Part shown: piece by piece, positions 35,247-43,871 of the stretch | How the letters are laid out: each line of letters starts with the position of its first letter | Numbering within the stretch: the stretch's first letter is position 1 | Source of the DNA: Micromonospora kangleipakensis | GTDB taxonomy: Bacteria > Actinomycetota > Actinomycetes > Mycobacteriales > Micromonosporaceae | NCBI RefSeq assembly: GCF_004217615.1 | Contig: NZ_SHLD01000001.1 | Coordinates: 2,046,001 to 2,110,000, forward strand | Length of the DNA stretch: 64,000 bases | Direction of reading: 5' to 3' | Program-made: the position numbers and the translations under genes | The notes under the pieces: generated by a model | Told to the model about the DNA's origin: nothing | Seen by the model: only the letters and a program-made list of their open reading frames with translations | Databases searched by the model: none

Positions 35247-36020
35247 TCAGGAGCCTGTTCGGGGTGGGGGAATGACGGAGCGTTGGATCTGCGGAAAGGC
35301 GTGGTTACCCTCCCTGACCCAGCGACTCCACGAGAGCGGGGCGTATCGGTTCGCCTGAAGGCTGTCCAGATCGGGATTGCGGCGGTCGTCGATCCAGCGC
35401 ATGTCGAATGCGTCGCCGCGGTCGGAGGCGTCTACAACGGCGATATCCAGGGCAAGGTTCGGGAAGCTGCCGCCCGTGTTTCCGTCCTGCTGTACGACCT
35501 GCTCGAGACTCTGGATGATGCCGACCCCGCAGAACTCCACGTGGCCTTTCACCAGGGCCTGCCCGTCCCGCTCGACCGTCACCGAGCGGAATAGTAAGAG
35601 TGGCGGGGCGAGCAGCCGGTCCTTGATGCTGGTAGCTGCAAAGAGGGGCCAGGCCTCGATCAGGGCCTTGTTGCCGGCGGTGGTGCCGAGCGAGCCTGGG
35701 GTGGTTGCCTTGTGGTCTCCGTAGTAGCGAACCCGGCCGTGGTTCAGGTCGAACTCGTCGTACCAAGGATTGGTTGCGTGCCCAGCCTTCCAAGGGCTGG
35801 ATCGTAGCGCAACGACAGGCCGTCGTACCCCGTCCGGCCCGTGGACGTTTGCGGGCGCATTGATTCCTCGTTCCAGCTGGATGCGGGGCAGACTACCGTC
35901 TGGCGACGACGTCACGAAGTAGTAGTTGAGGTAGCCGTCCAGCGTCTCTTCATGCGGGCTTGCATCGCGCGCATAGCGAAGGATGTCGTGCGTCCGGACG
36001 ATGCGGGGCTTCATGATCAC
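35247..36020 (-). CDS. AspBHI-N-like modified-DNA reader, nuclease domain missing
   Basis: A 257-aa protein resembling the N-terminal recognition domain of AspBHI-type modification-dependent restriction enzymes: VVALRSSPWKAGHATNPWYD, NHGRVRYYGDHKATTPGSLG, LLLFRSVTVERDGQALVKGH then VEFCGVGIIQSLEQVV. Full-length enzymes carry a C-terminal Mrr-like or HNH nuclease; here the frame stops after HAFPQIQRSVIPPPRTGS, and no nuclease motif occurs in the roughly 120 bases before the decayed transposase. It was probably truncated by mobile DNA. It is in line with the Z1/GHKL gene set, 193 bases downstream of the Z1 gene. If expressed it could still bind modified or specific DNA. Confidence 0.65.
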   Translation of the reverse strand: MIMKPRIVRTHDILRYARDASPHEETLDGYLNYYFVTSSPDGSLPRIQLERGINAPANVHGPDGVRRPVVALRSSPWKAGHATNPWYDEFDLNHGRVRYYGDHKATTPGSLGTTAGNKALIEAWPLFAATSIKDRLLAPPLLLFRSVTVERDGQALVKGHVEFCGVGIIQSLEQVVQQDGNTGGSFPNLALDIAVVDASDRGDAFDMRWIDDRRNPDLDSLQANRYAPLSWSRWVREGNHAFPQIQRSVIPPPRTGS

Positions 36021-36213
36021 ATCCTGCCACCTTCGGACTCTGCGTGAACAGCCCCGACTAACGCCTCCGGCTGAATGCAGTTAGCGCGCACGCTACCGGC
36101 TCGTAACCCAGCCGTCGGCGAACCGCCCGAAGGTCATGCAGAGGCCCGCCGCAGCCAGCTCTCGAGTCGTGGCCCGGTGGCGAGGTGGATCTGCTGCCCG
36201 ACCGGGCGCAGTC

Positions 36214-39200
36214 CTACGACTGAGGAATCGTCGGCGTCCCCTTCTGGTCTTTCCGCCGTACGGTCCACTCGATGACGGATCGGCCATGCGGTGTCGCAGT
36301 GGCGGGTGCTGCGATTGACACCAATGTCGCCAAGTCGCCCGTGTGCGGATTGCTCGGGAGGTCGGCGGCGCGGCACTTGCCTTCACCATAGGATGCGATG
36401 TCCGCTGCTAGGTAGAGCAGAGCCGCGCCTCGCCGGCCAGCGGGATCGCGCAGAGCGTCGGATTCAGCGTCGACTATTGTCTTCCGCGCACCCGCGATAC
36501 GCTCGGGCGCGTCACGGTGCTTCGCGTCGCTACCGACGAAGTCGATCCTCGGCGCGGTCCTTCTGCCACGAGTGATGATCTGTGCGTGGCCGAGGCCGGG
36601 GAGGTCGCGGACCTCGATTGACTTGGTGAGTTGCGGCCAGATGACCACGACCTCGTCCAGGCGCCCACCCGCGACCAGCTTTTCGTAGAAGCGCAGTGTT
36701 GGCTTGAAGACCTTCTCCCGATAGTCTGGATGCCATTCCATGGCGCCGAGCGCTTGTAGGAAATCCTTGGCCAGCACGACACCGACGAGGGCGTCGAACC
36801 TTGTGATCGAGTCTTCGGGTCTTCTTCTGCTGGCGGTGAGGGTCATGCGCTCGCGCGCCGCTTGCAGCAGGGGAAGAACGAGCTCGTAGTTGGCCTTCTT
36901 GGCCTGGCTGTCCTTGCGCAGGGGGAGGCCGTAATAGTCCTTCAAGCTGCCGGCGTCTCCCGAGCTGGTGATTTCGGCGTTGAACATCTTGGTGCGGCCC
37001 GTCGGCCTAAGATAGGGCAGGTGTTGGCTGACGATGGGCGGTACCTGCCACGGCTCCAGGATGGGTGTCCCGTCGTCGTTGAAGCCCTCGTAGTCCCGCA
37101 GTCTTTCGCGCATCGACATCTCGTCGCGCATGAGACCTTCGAAGGCTTCGTACAGGTCGATGCGATTGAATGCGTCGTCAGGGTCGCGGCGGATGAACAG
37201 GCGGACCAGGTCCCGGTATCCGTGCCGAAACCCGAACCAGCGGCCAGCCTGCATGAGCGTGTCACCCTGAAGGGCTTTGCGGGTGTAGAAGGAGATGGTC
37301 AGTCCCTCGACAGTGAAGCCTCGGCTGAGCTTGGCACCGCCGATGAGGATCCGCCAGACGCTGTTGCGGTCGAAGTCCAGGGCCTGCTGGTTCTTCTGGA
37401 CATCGGTGTCACTGTTGACGATGAGGATGGGGTCGCCGACTTCCTTGATGCGGCGGCAGGCCTCGCCGAGCGGCTCCCTAAGCAGATCGAAATCGTCTGG
37501 GACGGCGAAGCCGTCGGCGCGGGCGTCGCAGACGGGCTTATAGTCCGCGTGCCAGAGTTGCCGGAGTCGCGCCAGCGCCTCGGGGGTGCCGTATTTGGCC
37601 TCGCGCCACACCTCGCGTACTAGGTCGGCTTGGTCGCGGTGCGCGTCGGTGTCCGTGGCTTCGTGGACAAGCATCGTGTGGTGCCGGTAGCGCGTGGCGC
37701 CGTTATTCTCGCGGTACACCTTGATCGCACCAGCGAGGACGAAGGAGTCCAGAGCGGCCTGCATCTCCGCCTTACGCTTGTCGCGCTGCGCGTCGTCCTG
37801 CGCATCCGGGGGTGGACCGACTCGGCGGATGTACGCGCATTCGTTGGATGTGGCCGGGTCGGTCTTGTCGTCCTCGCTGTTCCAGCCGACGTCGTGGAAG
37901 TCTTCGACCCCCATGTAGCCCGGAGGCCGGTCGAGCGCCAGAATAAAGTTTTTGGGGAAGATGTCGCTGCTGTCGTCCGGGTCGACAAAGAAGTTGGCGA
38001 ACGGCGTTGCCGTGTACATCACCAGCTGTCCACGCTTCAGATGACCGAGTAGGTCGGTGATGGCTTTGTTGATGGCGGTGCGGTCCTTGCTCTTCTGCGG
38101 GTTCTTGGTGTTGATCGAAGCAAGGTCTGATTCGTCATCAATGATCAGCGCTGGGATCTCCGCGAGTTTGTGCTTCAGCGGCTTCAGATCTTGAGCTAGC
38201 TTCTTCAGCACACTGCTGTTCTTCTTGACGACGACTAGTCGGGCGTCCGCGGGCATCAGGTTCTCGGGATCCCAGAACGGCTTCGAGCGGTCTCGCAGGT
38301 GGAACTGCATGCGGCTGAGGCCTTGTTTGAGGCGCTTGTAGTCGTCATGGAGCAGCGTCATCCGTTCGATACCCGGATAGCCCCGTGCAATAAAATTGTC
38401 TCCGTGGCGGATGAACCTGCCGGCTAGCCAGTCGTCATCGTCGGCGTAGTCGAACTCCTCGGCAGCCTCTCCGTCGTCCAGTCCCCGGGTGAGGTTCTCG
38501 ACGCCGACGAGTTCACGGTCCAGGCGACGCTGGGTCTGCGAGCGCAACAGCTCGATGGTTCCGGTCATGACGATGATGAGCCGGTATCCGGCATCAATCG
38601 CCTTGGCGATGACGCCGGTGAAGTTGGCCGTCTTACCGCTCTGCACGTAACCGACCACGAGGCCTTTGGACTGGTAGGTGTCTTCGGAACTGGGATCGGA
38701 GATGCGCTCGATCACTTCGTTGGTCGCCTTGTTCAGAGCGGCCACCGACTCGGCGGACCAATGCCTCTGGTTCAACAGGTAGTCGCGGTAGTGCGGCCAG
38801 TAGAACGCCGAGTGTGCTCGCCGCTTCTCGTCGTACCAGGGCTCCCACCGGGTACTGATGACCGCCGTTCGCATCGTCGCGACCGGTGCGATCTCGTCCA
38901 ACCTGGTCGCCGCGGCCAGCGGCAGCCGTAGCAGACTGTAGACCAGAGTACGTCGTTCCGTGGTTCGCGGCGCAGTCGGGTCGCCACCGGAATCCCATCC
39001 CGGTTCCTCGGCGAAGTCCCATTCGGCCAGCGCCAGAGCGAGCTGGCGCACCCCGTGACTGTCCTGTTGGTTATGGGTGTCGAGGAGCGCCTGTAGGTCG
39101 TCTGCCGTTACGACCTCGTCGTCCTCGCGGTCGATGTTGACGTACTTCAAGAGGTTGGCAGGACCCTTGGGTCCGAGTGCGGCCACGGCTGCGACCAGGT

Positions 39201-39231
39201 CGGACTCCCATTGGATGGGCGGCTTCGGCAT
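36214..39231 (-). CDS. Z1-domain ATPase/helicase of MORC-type restriction system
   Basis: A 1005-aa protein with a P-loop VVGYVQSGKTANFTGVIAKA (about residues 191-210), Walker B PALIIDDESDLASIN (about 357-371), MYTATPFANFFVDP (motif III) and the Z1 domain with GAKLSRGFTVEGLTISFYTR and AGRWFGFRHGYRDLVRLFIR (about 640-690), a helicase-C-like segment. Z1 proteins occur in restriction loci with MutL/MORC-type ATPases, PD-(D/E)XK nucleases, C5-methylases and Vsr, all of which are present here. It probably translocates or remodels DNA for cleavage. ATG 39231 lies 2 bases after the stop of the PD-(D/E)XK gene, with AAGGAAA upstream. Confidence 0.92.
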   Translation of the reverse strand: MPKPPIQWESDLVAAVAALGPKGPANLLKYVNIDREDDEVVTADDLQALLDTHNQQDSHGVRQLALALAEWDFAEEPGWDSGGDPTAPRTTERRTLVYSLLRLPLAAATRLDEIAPVATMRTAVISTRWEPWYDEKRRAHSAFYWPHYRDYLLNQRHWSAESVAALNKATNEVIERISDPSSEDTYQSKGLVVGYVQSGKTANFTGVIAKAIDAGYRLIIVMTGTIELLRSQTQRRLDRELVGVENLTRGLDDGEAAEEFDYADDDDWLAGRFIRHGDNFIARGYPGIERMTLLHDDYKRLKQGLSRMQFHLRDRSKPFWDPENLMPADARLVVVKKNSSVLKKLAQDLKPLKHKLAEIPALIIDDESDLASINTKNPQKSKDRTAINKAITDLLGHLKRGQLVMYTATPFANFFVDPDDSSDIFPKNFILALDRPPGYMGVEDFHDVGWNSEDDKTDPATSNECAYIRRVGPPPDAQDDAQRDKRKAEMQAALDSFVLAGAIKVYRENNGATRYRHHTMLVHEATDTDAHRDQADLVREVWREAKYGTPEALARLRQLWHADYKPVCDARADGFAVPDDFDLLREPLGEACRRIKEVGDPILIVNSDTDVQKNQQALDFDRNSVWRILIGGAKLSRGFTVEGLTISFYTRKALQGDTLMQAGRWFGFRHGYRDLVRLFIRRDPDDAFNRIDLYEAFEGLMRDEMSMRERLRDYEGFNDDGTPILEPWQVPPIVSQHLPYLRPTGRTKMFNAEITSSGDAGSLKDYYGLPLRKDSQAKKANYELVLPLLQAARERMTLTASRRRPEDSITRFDALVGVVLAKDFLQALGAMEWHPDYREKVFKPTLRFYEKLVAGGRLDEVVVIWPQLTKSIEVRDLPGLGHAQIITRGRRTAPRIDFVGSDAKHRDAPERIAGARKTIVDAESDALRDPAGRRGAALLYLAADIASYGEGKCRAADLPSNPHTGDLATLVSIAAPATATPHGRSVIEWTVRRKDQKGTPTIPQS

Positions 39232-39233
39232 GT

Positions 39234-40214
39234 TTAGTCGTTTCCTTGGACGAAGCGGTCGGCGGGAGCGGGTGGTTCACCGTGTTGCAGCGAGGTGAGG
39301 TCGATCGTGTAGACGGCATCGACGATGAGACCGGGCTGCGCGCAGCCGTGCTGTAGGCTCCTGCGGTTCAACACAGGGAAGTCGTGGTCGACGAGATAGG
39401 CCGCGGGTACGGTTCGCAGGGTCTGGTGTTCTCGGTACAGGGCACGATCTCGGTCGCGCCATCCCGCATGGGCGAGCATCGATTCGACGGTCGCCCGTGC
39501 AGGGCCGGCCGCCTCGCACACGTCGTCGACGAGTTCGGTGAGGGTTCGGCCACTTCCCGGGCCGGCGGAGGTGAGCTGGACAGACAGCAGCCACAACGGC
39601 ACGCCAGGTAGGGGCTCGAGTTGTTCCAGGCTGCCAATCTTGTGGCGACGCTTCTCCGTCCTGGTGGTCTTAATCTCGAAGCACACGCCGGGGAGGACCA
39701 AGTCGTGCTCATTGGGTGCACACCCCTTCCAGGCCCCGATCGCCGACTCGGCGGCCATCGTGGTCAGGCATGACTCCAAGAACAGCAGCTCTCCGTAGAG
39801 CCCGGTCTGTTTCTCGGGGCTGAGCGTCCCCGTGCGTGCGAGTAGATCCTGGAAGGTGTTCAGAGCCGACAGCACCGCGGCCGGGAACGGAAGCCGGTTC
39901 TGCTGGATCATGTCCGCGATGTCGCTCAGCAGCAGGTACGCCTCGTGCCCGTTGGCGCCGTAGCGGATGGTGATCTCCGACCACGCGATCCCGCCGGTGA
40001 TGGCGACGCGGGTCTCGACGTGCTCGTAGCTGGCGAGGTCCGGCAGGTCCTCGTCGCTGTGGGGTGTCCGCAAGGTCATCTCACAGCGCGGCGGGTCGAA
40101 CATGATGCGGCAGGCGGGTTCACCCGGCACGACGATCGTCGCTGGCACCGCATGTGCCAGATACTCCTCCAGCGCAGAACGCGCAAGGTGACGCTGCCTC
40201 GACGCCGCCGTCAC
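39234..40214 (-). CDS. PD-(D/E)XK family protein of MORC-type restriction system
   Basis: A 326-aa protein with the nuclease core in order: Glu in KQTGLYGELLFLESCL (about residue 136), Asp in PNEHDLVLPG (about 170) and E-x-K in VCFEIKTTRTEKRRHKIG (about 177-180), i.e. a complete E...D-x(n)-E-x-K set. It is the likely restriction nuclease of the set. GTG 40214 overlaps the GHKL gene's stop (GTGA); the open frame extends to 40280 inside the GHKL gene but that start is unlikely. It is followed directly by the Z1 gene. Confidence 0.88.
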   Translation of the reverse strand: MTAASRQRHLARSALEEYLAHAVPATIVVPGEPACRIMFDPPRCEMTLRTPHSDEDLPDLASYEHVETRVAITGGIAWSEITIRYGANGHEAYLLLSDIADMIQQNRLPFPAAVLSALNTFQDLLARTGTLSPEKQTGLYGELLFLESCLTTMAAESAIGAWKGCAPNEHDLVLPGVCFEIKTTRTEKRRHKIGSLEQLEPLPGVPLWLLSVQLTSAGPGSGRTLTELVDDVCEAAGPARATVESMLAHAGWRDRDRALYREHQTLRTVPAAYLVDHDFPVLNRRSLQHGCAQPGLIVDAVYTIDLTSLQHGEPPAPADRFVQGND

Positions 40215-41734
40215 GGCTGTCGCCCGTCCTCCCGGTAGCCAAACTCTGTCTGCACCGCGGCGCCGAGAACGGCATTCCACATGTCGACGAGGTCCCTATC
40301 CCGCGGTCCCCAGTGATGGCCTTCGAAGACCCTCTCGGTGAGGAGGAAGACGAGGGTCTTCAGCAATGGCGCATCGCTGAGTCCGGTCTTCCCGCCGGTC
40401 AGCATCTGCCGGTAGTGCTGGTTCAGGTAGATGACCCGTTCGTTGAGGTCGAGCTCGAGAAACCTGTCACGCGGTATGCGGCGCCACCGGATCTCGATCG
40501 GATCCTCATGCTGGCGTAGCGGTATCTCGGCCCGGATCACCCGCCGGATCTCCTCGTGCAGTCCCTTGGACGGTTCCGCGACGGGAGGGCGTGCACGCCG
40601 CCTGCGCCGCGACTCGACCAGAACGGCCTCGGCCCGCGCGATGTAGTCCCTGAACGAGACCGAGTTGTCGTCGCCGGACGCTGTCGTCGCATCGGCGATG
40701 CCAGCGCCGAGGTCGTGGGAGAAGATGATCCCGCTCTTCTCCGGGTTCATGCGAACGAACCTGTTCAGAGAGGCGAAGTCATCGATCACCACGCGCGCCA
40801 GCGCTCGATTCTTGTCCTTGGTGATCACCTCGTTCCAACCGCCGATCTGCAGCAGTCGGTCGCTTCGGTAGATATAGAGTCCCTGGAACTCGGCGCCATC
40901 TCGCCCGTAGAGGCGGAACGAAGGCCCACTCGACTTTGGAGGCACGATGTGGCATTCGAGTCGTACGGTTTCGTCCCCAACCGTGGCGACCAATGTCCTC
41001 GGGTACCCGGACACGGCGGAGGCGGCGAAGCCGAGTGGGTTGATCGCCGCGACCGGCTCGGGCGAGCCCGCCTCGCCCATGCCGAGGTCGAAGATCTCGA
41101 TGTCGATCCGCAGGCGTCCCCCACCCAGCAGCCGGTGATAGATCAAGCCGAGGTGCATCCGCAGTCGAGTCTTCGAGTCTTCCAGCCAGTCGCCCTTGGC
41201 CAGACCTGTGACCCTGGGGAAACGGGTGTCTGACCATCTGACGACGGTCCCCGACTTCGCGTCTAACCGGTCGAGAAGATAGTCGACGTCGTCGCAAACC
41301 GATGCGGGGTCGAGCACATCGCAGCCGTAATCCCGTTGGACGTCTCCTCGGCGCAGGCGCCGACCGTGGTATTCGTTGCGGTCAGGCGTCGAGCACACGG
41401 TGAGCGTATCTGAGTGGCTGAACGAGGCGGCCTTCAAGCCGATGCCAAAGTGCCCTTGGTCGCCAGAGCCGTAGTCTCTCTGGCGGCCCAGACGCATCGC
41501 CTCATCGATCTGATTGCCATTCATCCCGTGACCGTCGTCGACAACGGTCAGTCCGGTCGGTCGGCCACTGTCTGTCTCGAACCGGATCAAGACATGAGAC
41601 GCCAACGCGTCGATGCTGTTGTCGACCAGATCGGCGATCGCCGACTCGAGCGTGTGGTGCATCCCTAAGCTCTTGATCAACCCGGGATCGGGCTCGAGAA
41701 TCTTGCGTTCGACTACGTCGTGGTCGTCACTCAC
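40211..41734 (-). CDS. MORC/MutL-like GHKL ATPase
   Basis: A 507-aa protein with GHKL ATPase motifs: N-box ESAIADLVDNSIDALASHV (about residues 30-48), TVVDDGHGMNGNQIDEAM (about 63-80) and GQGHFGIGLKAASFSHSDTL-like G-box (DQGHFGIGLKAAS), followed by a transducer-like domain. This architecture matches the bacterial MORC/MutL relatives described in restriction-modification loci, where ATP-dependent clamping is thought to license cleavage. GTG 41734 has AAGGGG upstream; GTG 41743 is an alternative adding three residues. It is the first gene of the minus-strand restriction operon. It is unrelated in its motifs' detail to the sacsin-like domain of the neighbouring operon. Confidence 0.88.
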   Translation of the reverse strand: MSDDHDVVERKILEPDPGLIKSLGMHHTLESAIADLVDNSIDALASHVLIRFETDSGRPTGLTVVDDGHGMNGNQIDEAMRLGRQRDYGSGDQGHFGIGLKAASFSHSDTLTVCSTPDRNEYHGRRLRRGDVQRDYGCDVLDPASVCDDVDYLLDRLDAKSGTVVRWSDTRFPRVTGLAKGDWLEDSKTRLRMHLGLIYHRLLGGGRLRIDIEIFDLGMGEAGSPEPVAAINPLGFAASAVSGYPRTLVATVGDETVRLECHIVPPKSSGPSFRLYGRDGAEFQGLYIYRSDRLLQIGGWNEVITKDKNRALARVVIDDFASLNRFVRMNPEKSGIIFSHDLGAGIADATTASGDDNSVSFRDYIARAEAVLVESRRRRRARPPVAEPSKGLHEEIRRVIRAEIPLRQHEDPIEIRWRRIPRDRFLELDLNERVIYLNQHYRQMLTGGKTGLSDAPLLKTLVFLLTERVFEGHHWGPRDRDLVDMWNAVLGAAVQTEFGYREDGRQP

Positions 41735-41871
41735 CAGGCCCACCCCTTACCCCCCAATGGCAACATCTTTCACGTGTTGAAGGTCGGACGGCAGGCACCG
41801 AACGTCCTCTGACTTATGTCCGGTGGGTCGCCTTGCCCGCCATGTCGGACTGCTCCGCCTCCGCCCCCCGG

Positions 41872-42283
41872 CCACACCGGGCTGCATCTGGGCGACGAGC
41901 GGGGCCTGCTGCTGGTGGCTGGCGGGACCGGACTCGCGCCGCGGCGCTCTGGTCGAGCAGGTCGCCACCGCGCCGGACGGCTGCGGGTGACCCTGGTCAT
42001 CGTGGCCCGCACGGTCGCCAACCTGTGCGACGCGGTCAGCCTTGACAAGCTCCAACGCGCCAAGGCTGGCTGCGGACCGCCCCGGTGTTCTCCCGCGATC
42101 CCTCGCCCAGCCGGGGGGGAGCGGGGCGACGCGCTCACCTTCGCCTTCGCCCTCGACCGTCTGCACCCCGACCAGGCGGTGTATCTCTGCGGGCCGCCGC
42201 TGATGCTGGCCGGGTCGCGGCTGCGGCTGCTCGCCGCCGGGGTGCTCGCCGAACGGATCCACCTGCTGGAATGGATCCCGTGA
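41872..42283 (+). pseudogene. C-terminal relic of flavodoxin/ferredoxin-reductase-type oxidoreductase
   Basis: Sense can be followed through three frames: GLHLGDERGLLLVAGGTGLA, then ALVEQVATAPDG in a shifted frame, VTLVIVARTVANLCDAVSLD and DKLQRA, and finally QAVYLCGPPLMLAGSRLRLL with ERIHLLEWIP and a stop. These are the NAD-binding core and end of a ferredoxin-NADP-reductase-like domain, as in globin-coupled reductases. The N-terminal half is absent. It starts right after the restriction operon's promoter region, so it marks the chromosome-side edge of the island. Confidence 0.7.
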
Positions 42284-42285
42284 CG

Positions 42286-42396
42286 ATGACCGTCTACCGC
42301 AGCCGCACTGCCCTGCGCGGCCCCGCTCACCCCGGACCGTTTTCTCGCACTGCGCTGCCCCTGACCCGGCGGCGCTCAAGTTCCGTCGATGGCTAG
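42286..42396 (+). pseudogene. N-terminal relic of a DivIVA-domain protein
   Basis: ATG 42286 opens MTVYRSRTALRGP, and a frameshift then continues as PLTPDRFLALRCP before a stop, matching the usual start of small actinobacterial DivIVA-domain proteins. Only about 27 residues remain. It follows the reductase relic directly; a related short protein is encoded at 43336. Confidence 0.5.
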
Positions 42397-42410
42397 GGGT
42401 CTGCCCTCGC

Positions 42411-42665
42411 TCATTCTCTGGACGGGTCGGTGGCTCGTTCGGCGACGAAGACGCCCAAGCCTTGGTGGCCGTACAGCTCACCCGTCTCGATGAGAATCGT
42501 GATGGCCTGGCGGACAGTCGACTGGCTTCCGACCTCGTACATCTCGGCGAGCGCCTTTGTGGACGGCAGCTTGTGGCCCGGGGGCCACTCGCCTGAGGCG
42601 ATGCGCTCCCTGACGTCGGCGATGATTCGCCGGTAGTGCGGCTCAAACTTCCGTGGTGCGGGCAT
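42411..42665 (-). CDS. Small GntR-family winged-helix regulator
   Basis: An 84-aa protein that is only the GntR DNA-binding domain: HYRRIIADVRERIASGEWPP, KLPSTKALAEMYEVGSQSTV and RQAITILIETGELYGHQGLG. No effector domain is attached. It is divergent from the small-gene array that follows; the dyad at 42737-42755 is a plausible operator. Such solo GntR proteins are common beside integrative-element genes in Micromonosporaceae (from general knowledge). Confidence 0.88.
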   Translation of the reverse strand: MPAPRKFEPHYRRIIADVRERIASGEWPPGHKLPSTKALAEMYEVGSQSTVRQAITILIETGELYGHQGLGVFVAERATDPSRE

Positions 42666-42730
42666 GCGAAGTACTCCCAGCTAGGCCCACACATCTGATC
42701 ACGGGAGCCGGGAGGACTTCAAGGGCAACG

Positions 42731-42758
42731 TTGACTTTACCAGTAATGACGGTAAGGT
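42731..42758 (+). promoter_or_regulatory. Sigma-70-like promoter with overlapping dyad operator
   Basis: TTGACT (42731-42736), 16-base spacer, TAAGGT (42753-42758). The spacer and -10 contain TTACC-N9-GGTAA (42737-42755), a dyad placed to block the promoter. It would drive the small-gene array on the plus strand, leaving a leader of about 320 bases. The adjacent GntR protein is the obvious candidate regulator. Confidence 0.5.
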
Positions 42759-43084
42759 GCGAAGGCGAGGAAACACCCCGGCTAGGCACTGCGGTGGATC
42801 CTTCGTCGGAGCAGCATCCGCCTCGGCCAGTCGGATTACTCGAATCTCCGCTGGCCAGCGCGCTGCTCCGACGCCAAGAAGCTCACCAAGCCGCTCGCAC
42901 CCGGGTGCGGCTGTTCACCCAGCCTCTCCGGTTACTGCAGCGGAGTACCAAGCAGGCCCGGGGTGGGTGCTGGGCTCCGGTCGGTAGGAACGCGCGGTCG
43001 TACCGGTCGACCCCGCCCGCCTCGGCGCCGCAACCATGCCCCCACCATCACCAACGATGGTGTGAGCACCGACCAGGGAGGAAC
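42759..43084 (+). other. Leader region without supported gene
   Basis: Open frames cross this stretch but none has a ribosome site or recognisable product. Near its end CACCATC/GATGGTG (43043-43062) forms a small hairpin 14 bases before the GGGAGG ribosome site of the gene at 43085, which might influence its translation. Confidence 0.35.
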
Positions 43085-43339
43085 ATGGACTCGATCGACG
43101 ACATCCTCGGCGAACTACCCCTACCGCCCTACGTCACCGCCGAAGACGTCACCTTCGCCGTCAAGGCCGTCACCGTGCACGCCGCGGAGCAGTGGCCCGA
43201 CGGCCCGCGCTGCCGCAACGACCGCGCCCCACACCCCTGCCGCCTACACCGCTGGGGCCGCCGCGTCCTGACCCGCCGTGGCCTGAGCGAGCGCGAAATC
43301 GAGGCCCTGGTCGCCGAACAGACCGCGAGGCAGCCGTGA
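43085..43339 (+). CDS. Small protein, first of overlapping array
   Basis: An 84-aa protein of unknown function. The end has two cysteines and two histidines, PRCRNDRAPHPCRLHRWGRR, possibly a metal site, then RGLSEREIEALVAEQTARQP. ATG 43085 has GGGAGG 3-4 bases before. It overlaps the next gene by 4 bases (GTGA). Confidence 0.7.
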   Translation: MDSIDDILGELPLPPYVTAEDVTFAVKAVTVHAAEQWPDGPRCRNDRAPHPCRLHRWGRRVLTRRGLSEREIEALVAEQTARQP

Positions 43340-43602
43340 TCTACGTGACCGGGGAACGCCTGCAACCGCACCAGGTCCGGGTCGCCGCCTTCGACACCCG
43401 ATGGCGCGGCCTCGACCCCGACCAGGTGCACGCCTACCTCAACCAGCTCGCCGACGAACTCGACCGCCTGCGCCGCGAGCTGACCACCGCGAACTCCGAG
43501 GCCGAACGCATCCGCCAGGCGCTGCGCCAGTGGCAGTCCCGCCACACCGGCTGCCGCAACACCGACCCCGACTGGTCACTCAACAACCGGTGGCGCCCAT
43601 GA
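43336..43602 (+). CDS. Small DivIVA-domain-like protein
   Basis: An 88-aa protein. VRVAAFDTRWRGLDPDQVHA and YLNQLADELDRLRRELTTAN give the DivIVA N-terminal signature followed by a coiled coil. Full DivIVA/Wag31 proteins are over 200 aa, so this is a minimal form, perhaps a membrane-curvature or scaffold factor of a mobile element. It is translationally coupled on both sides (GTGA, ATGA). Confidence 0.75.
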   Translation: MIYVTGERLQPHQVRVAAFDTRWRGLDPDQVHAYLNQLADELDRLRRELTTANSEAERIRQALRQWQSRHTGCRNTDPDWSLNNRWRP

Positions 43603-43853
43603 CCGCACCCCGCTGGATCATCCACCTGCCCACCACCCTGACCAGCCTCGCCGCCGCCGCTGACCTGGCCGCCGCACTGCGCGACTCCCTCGGCCATGTC
43701 GCCGCTCTCGACTTCGGCGAGACCACCCTCAGCGAGGAGGACAGGCAGCATCTCCGCCACCGAGTCTGGTGCGACGCTCGGCTCGATGGCGGCCGCCGCT
43801 GCCGGCTTCGGGACGGGCACCCCGGAACGTGCGGGACCCCGGGGGAGGGCTGA
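43599..43853 (+). CDS. Small protein with C-terminal Cys/His cluster
   Basis: An 84-aa protein starting MTAPRWIIHLPTTLTSLAAA with the end VWCDARLDGGRRCRLRDGHP followed by GTC, a spacing (C-x9-C-x5-H-x3-C) that could bind zinc. No family recognised. ATG 43599 overlaps the DivIVA-like gene's stop. It forms a three-gene array with the two preceding genes. Confidence 0.65.
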   Translation: MTAPRWIIHLPTTLTSLAAAADLAAALRDSLGHVAALDFGETTLSEEDRQHLRHRVWCDARLDGGRRCRLRDGHPGTCGTPGEG

Positions 43854-43871
43854 CACCGGTAGCGTCCGGGG

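Noticed and set aside
42653..43084. N-terminal extension of the gene at 43085
   Set aside because: The frame is open through the promoter and leader, but the strong GGGAGG site lies just before ATG 43085.
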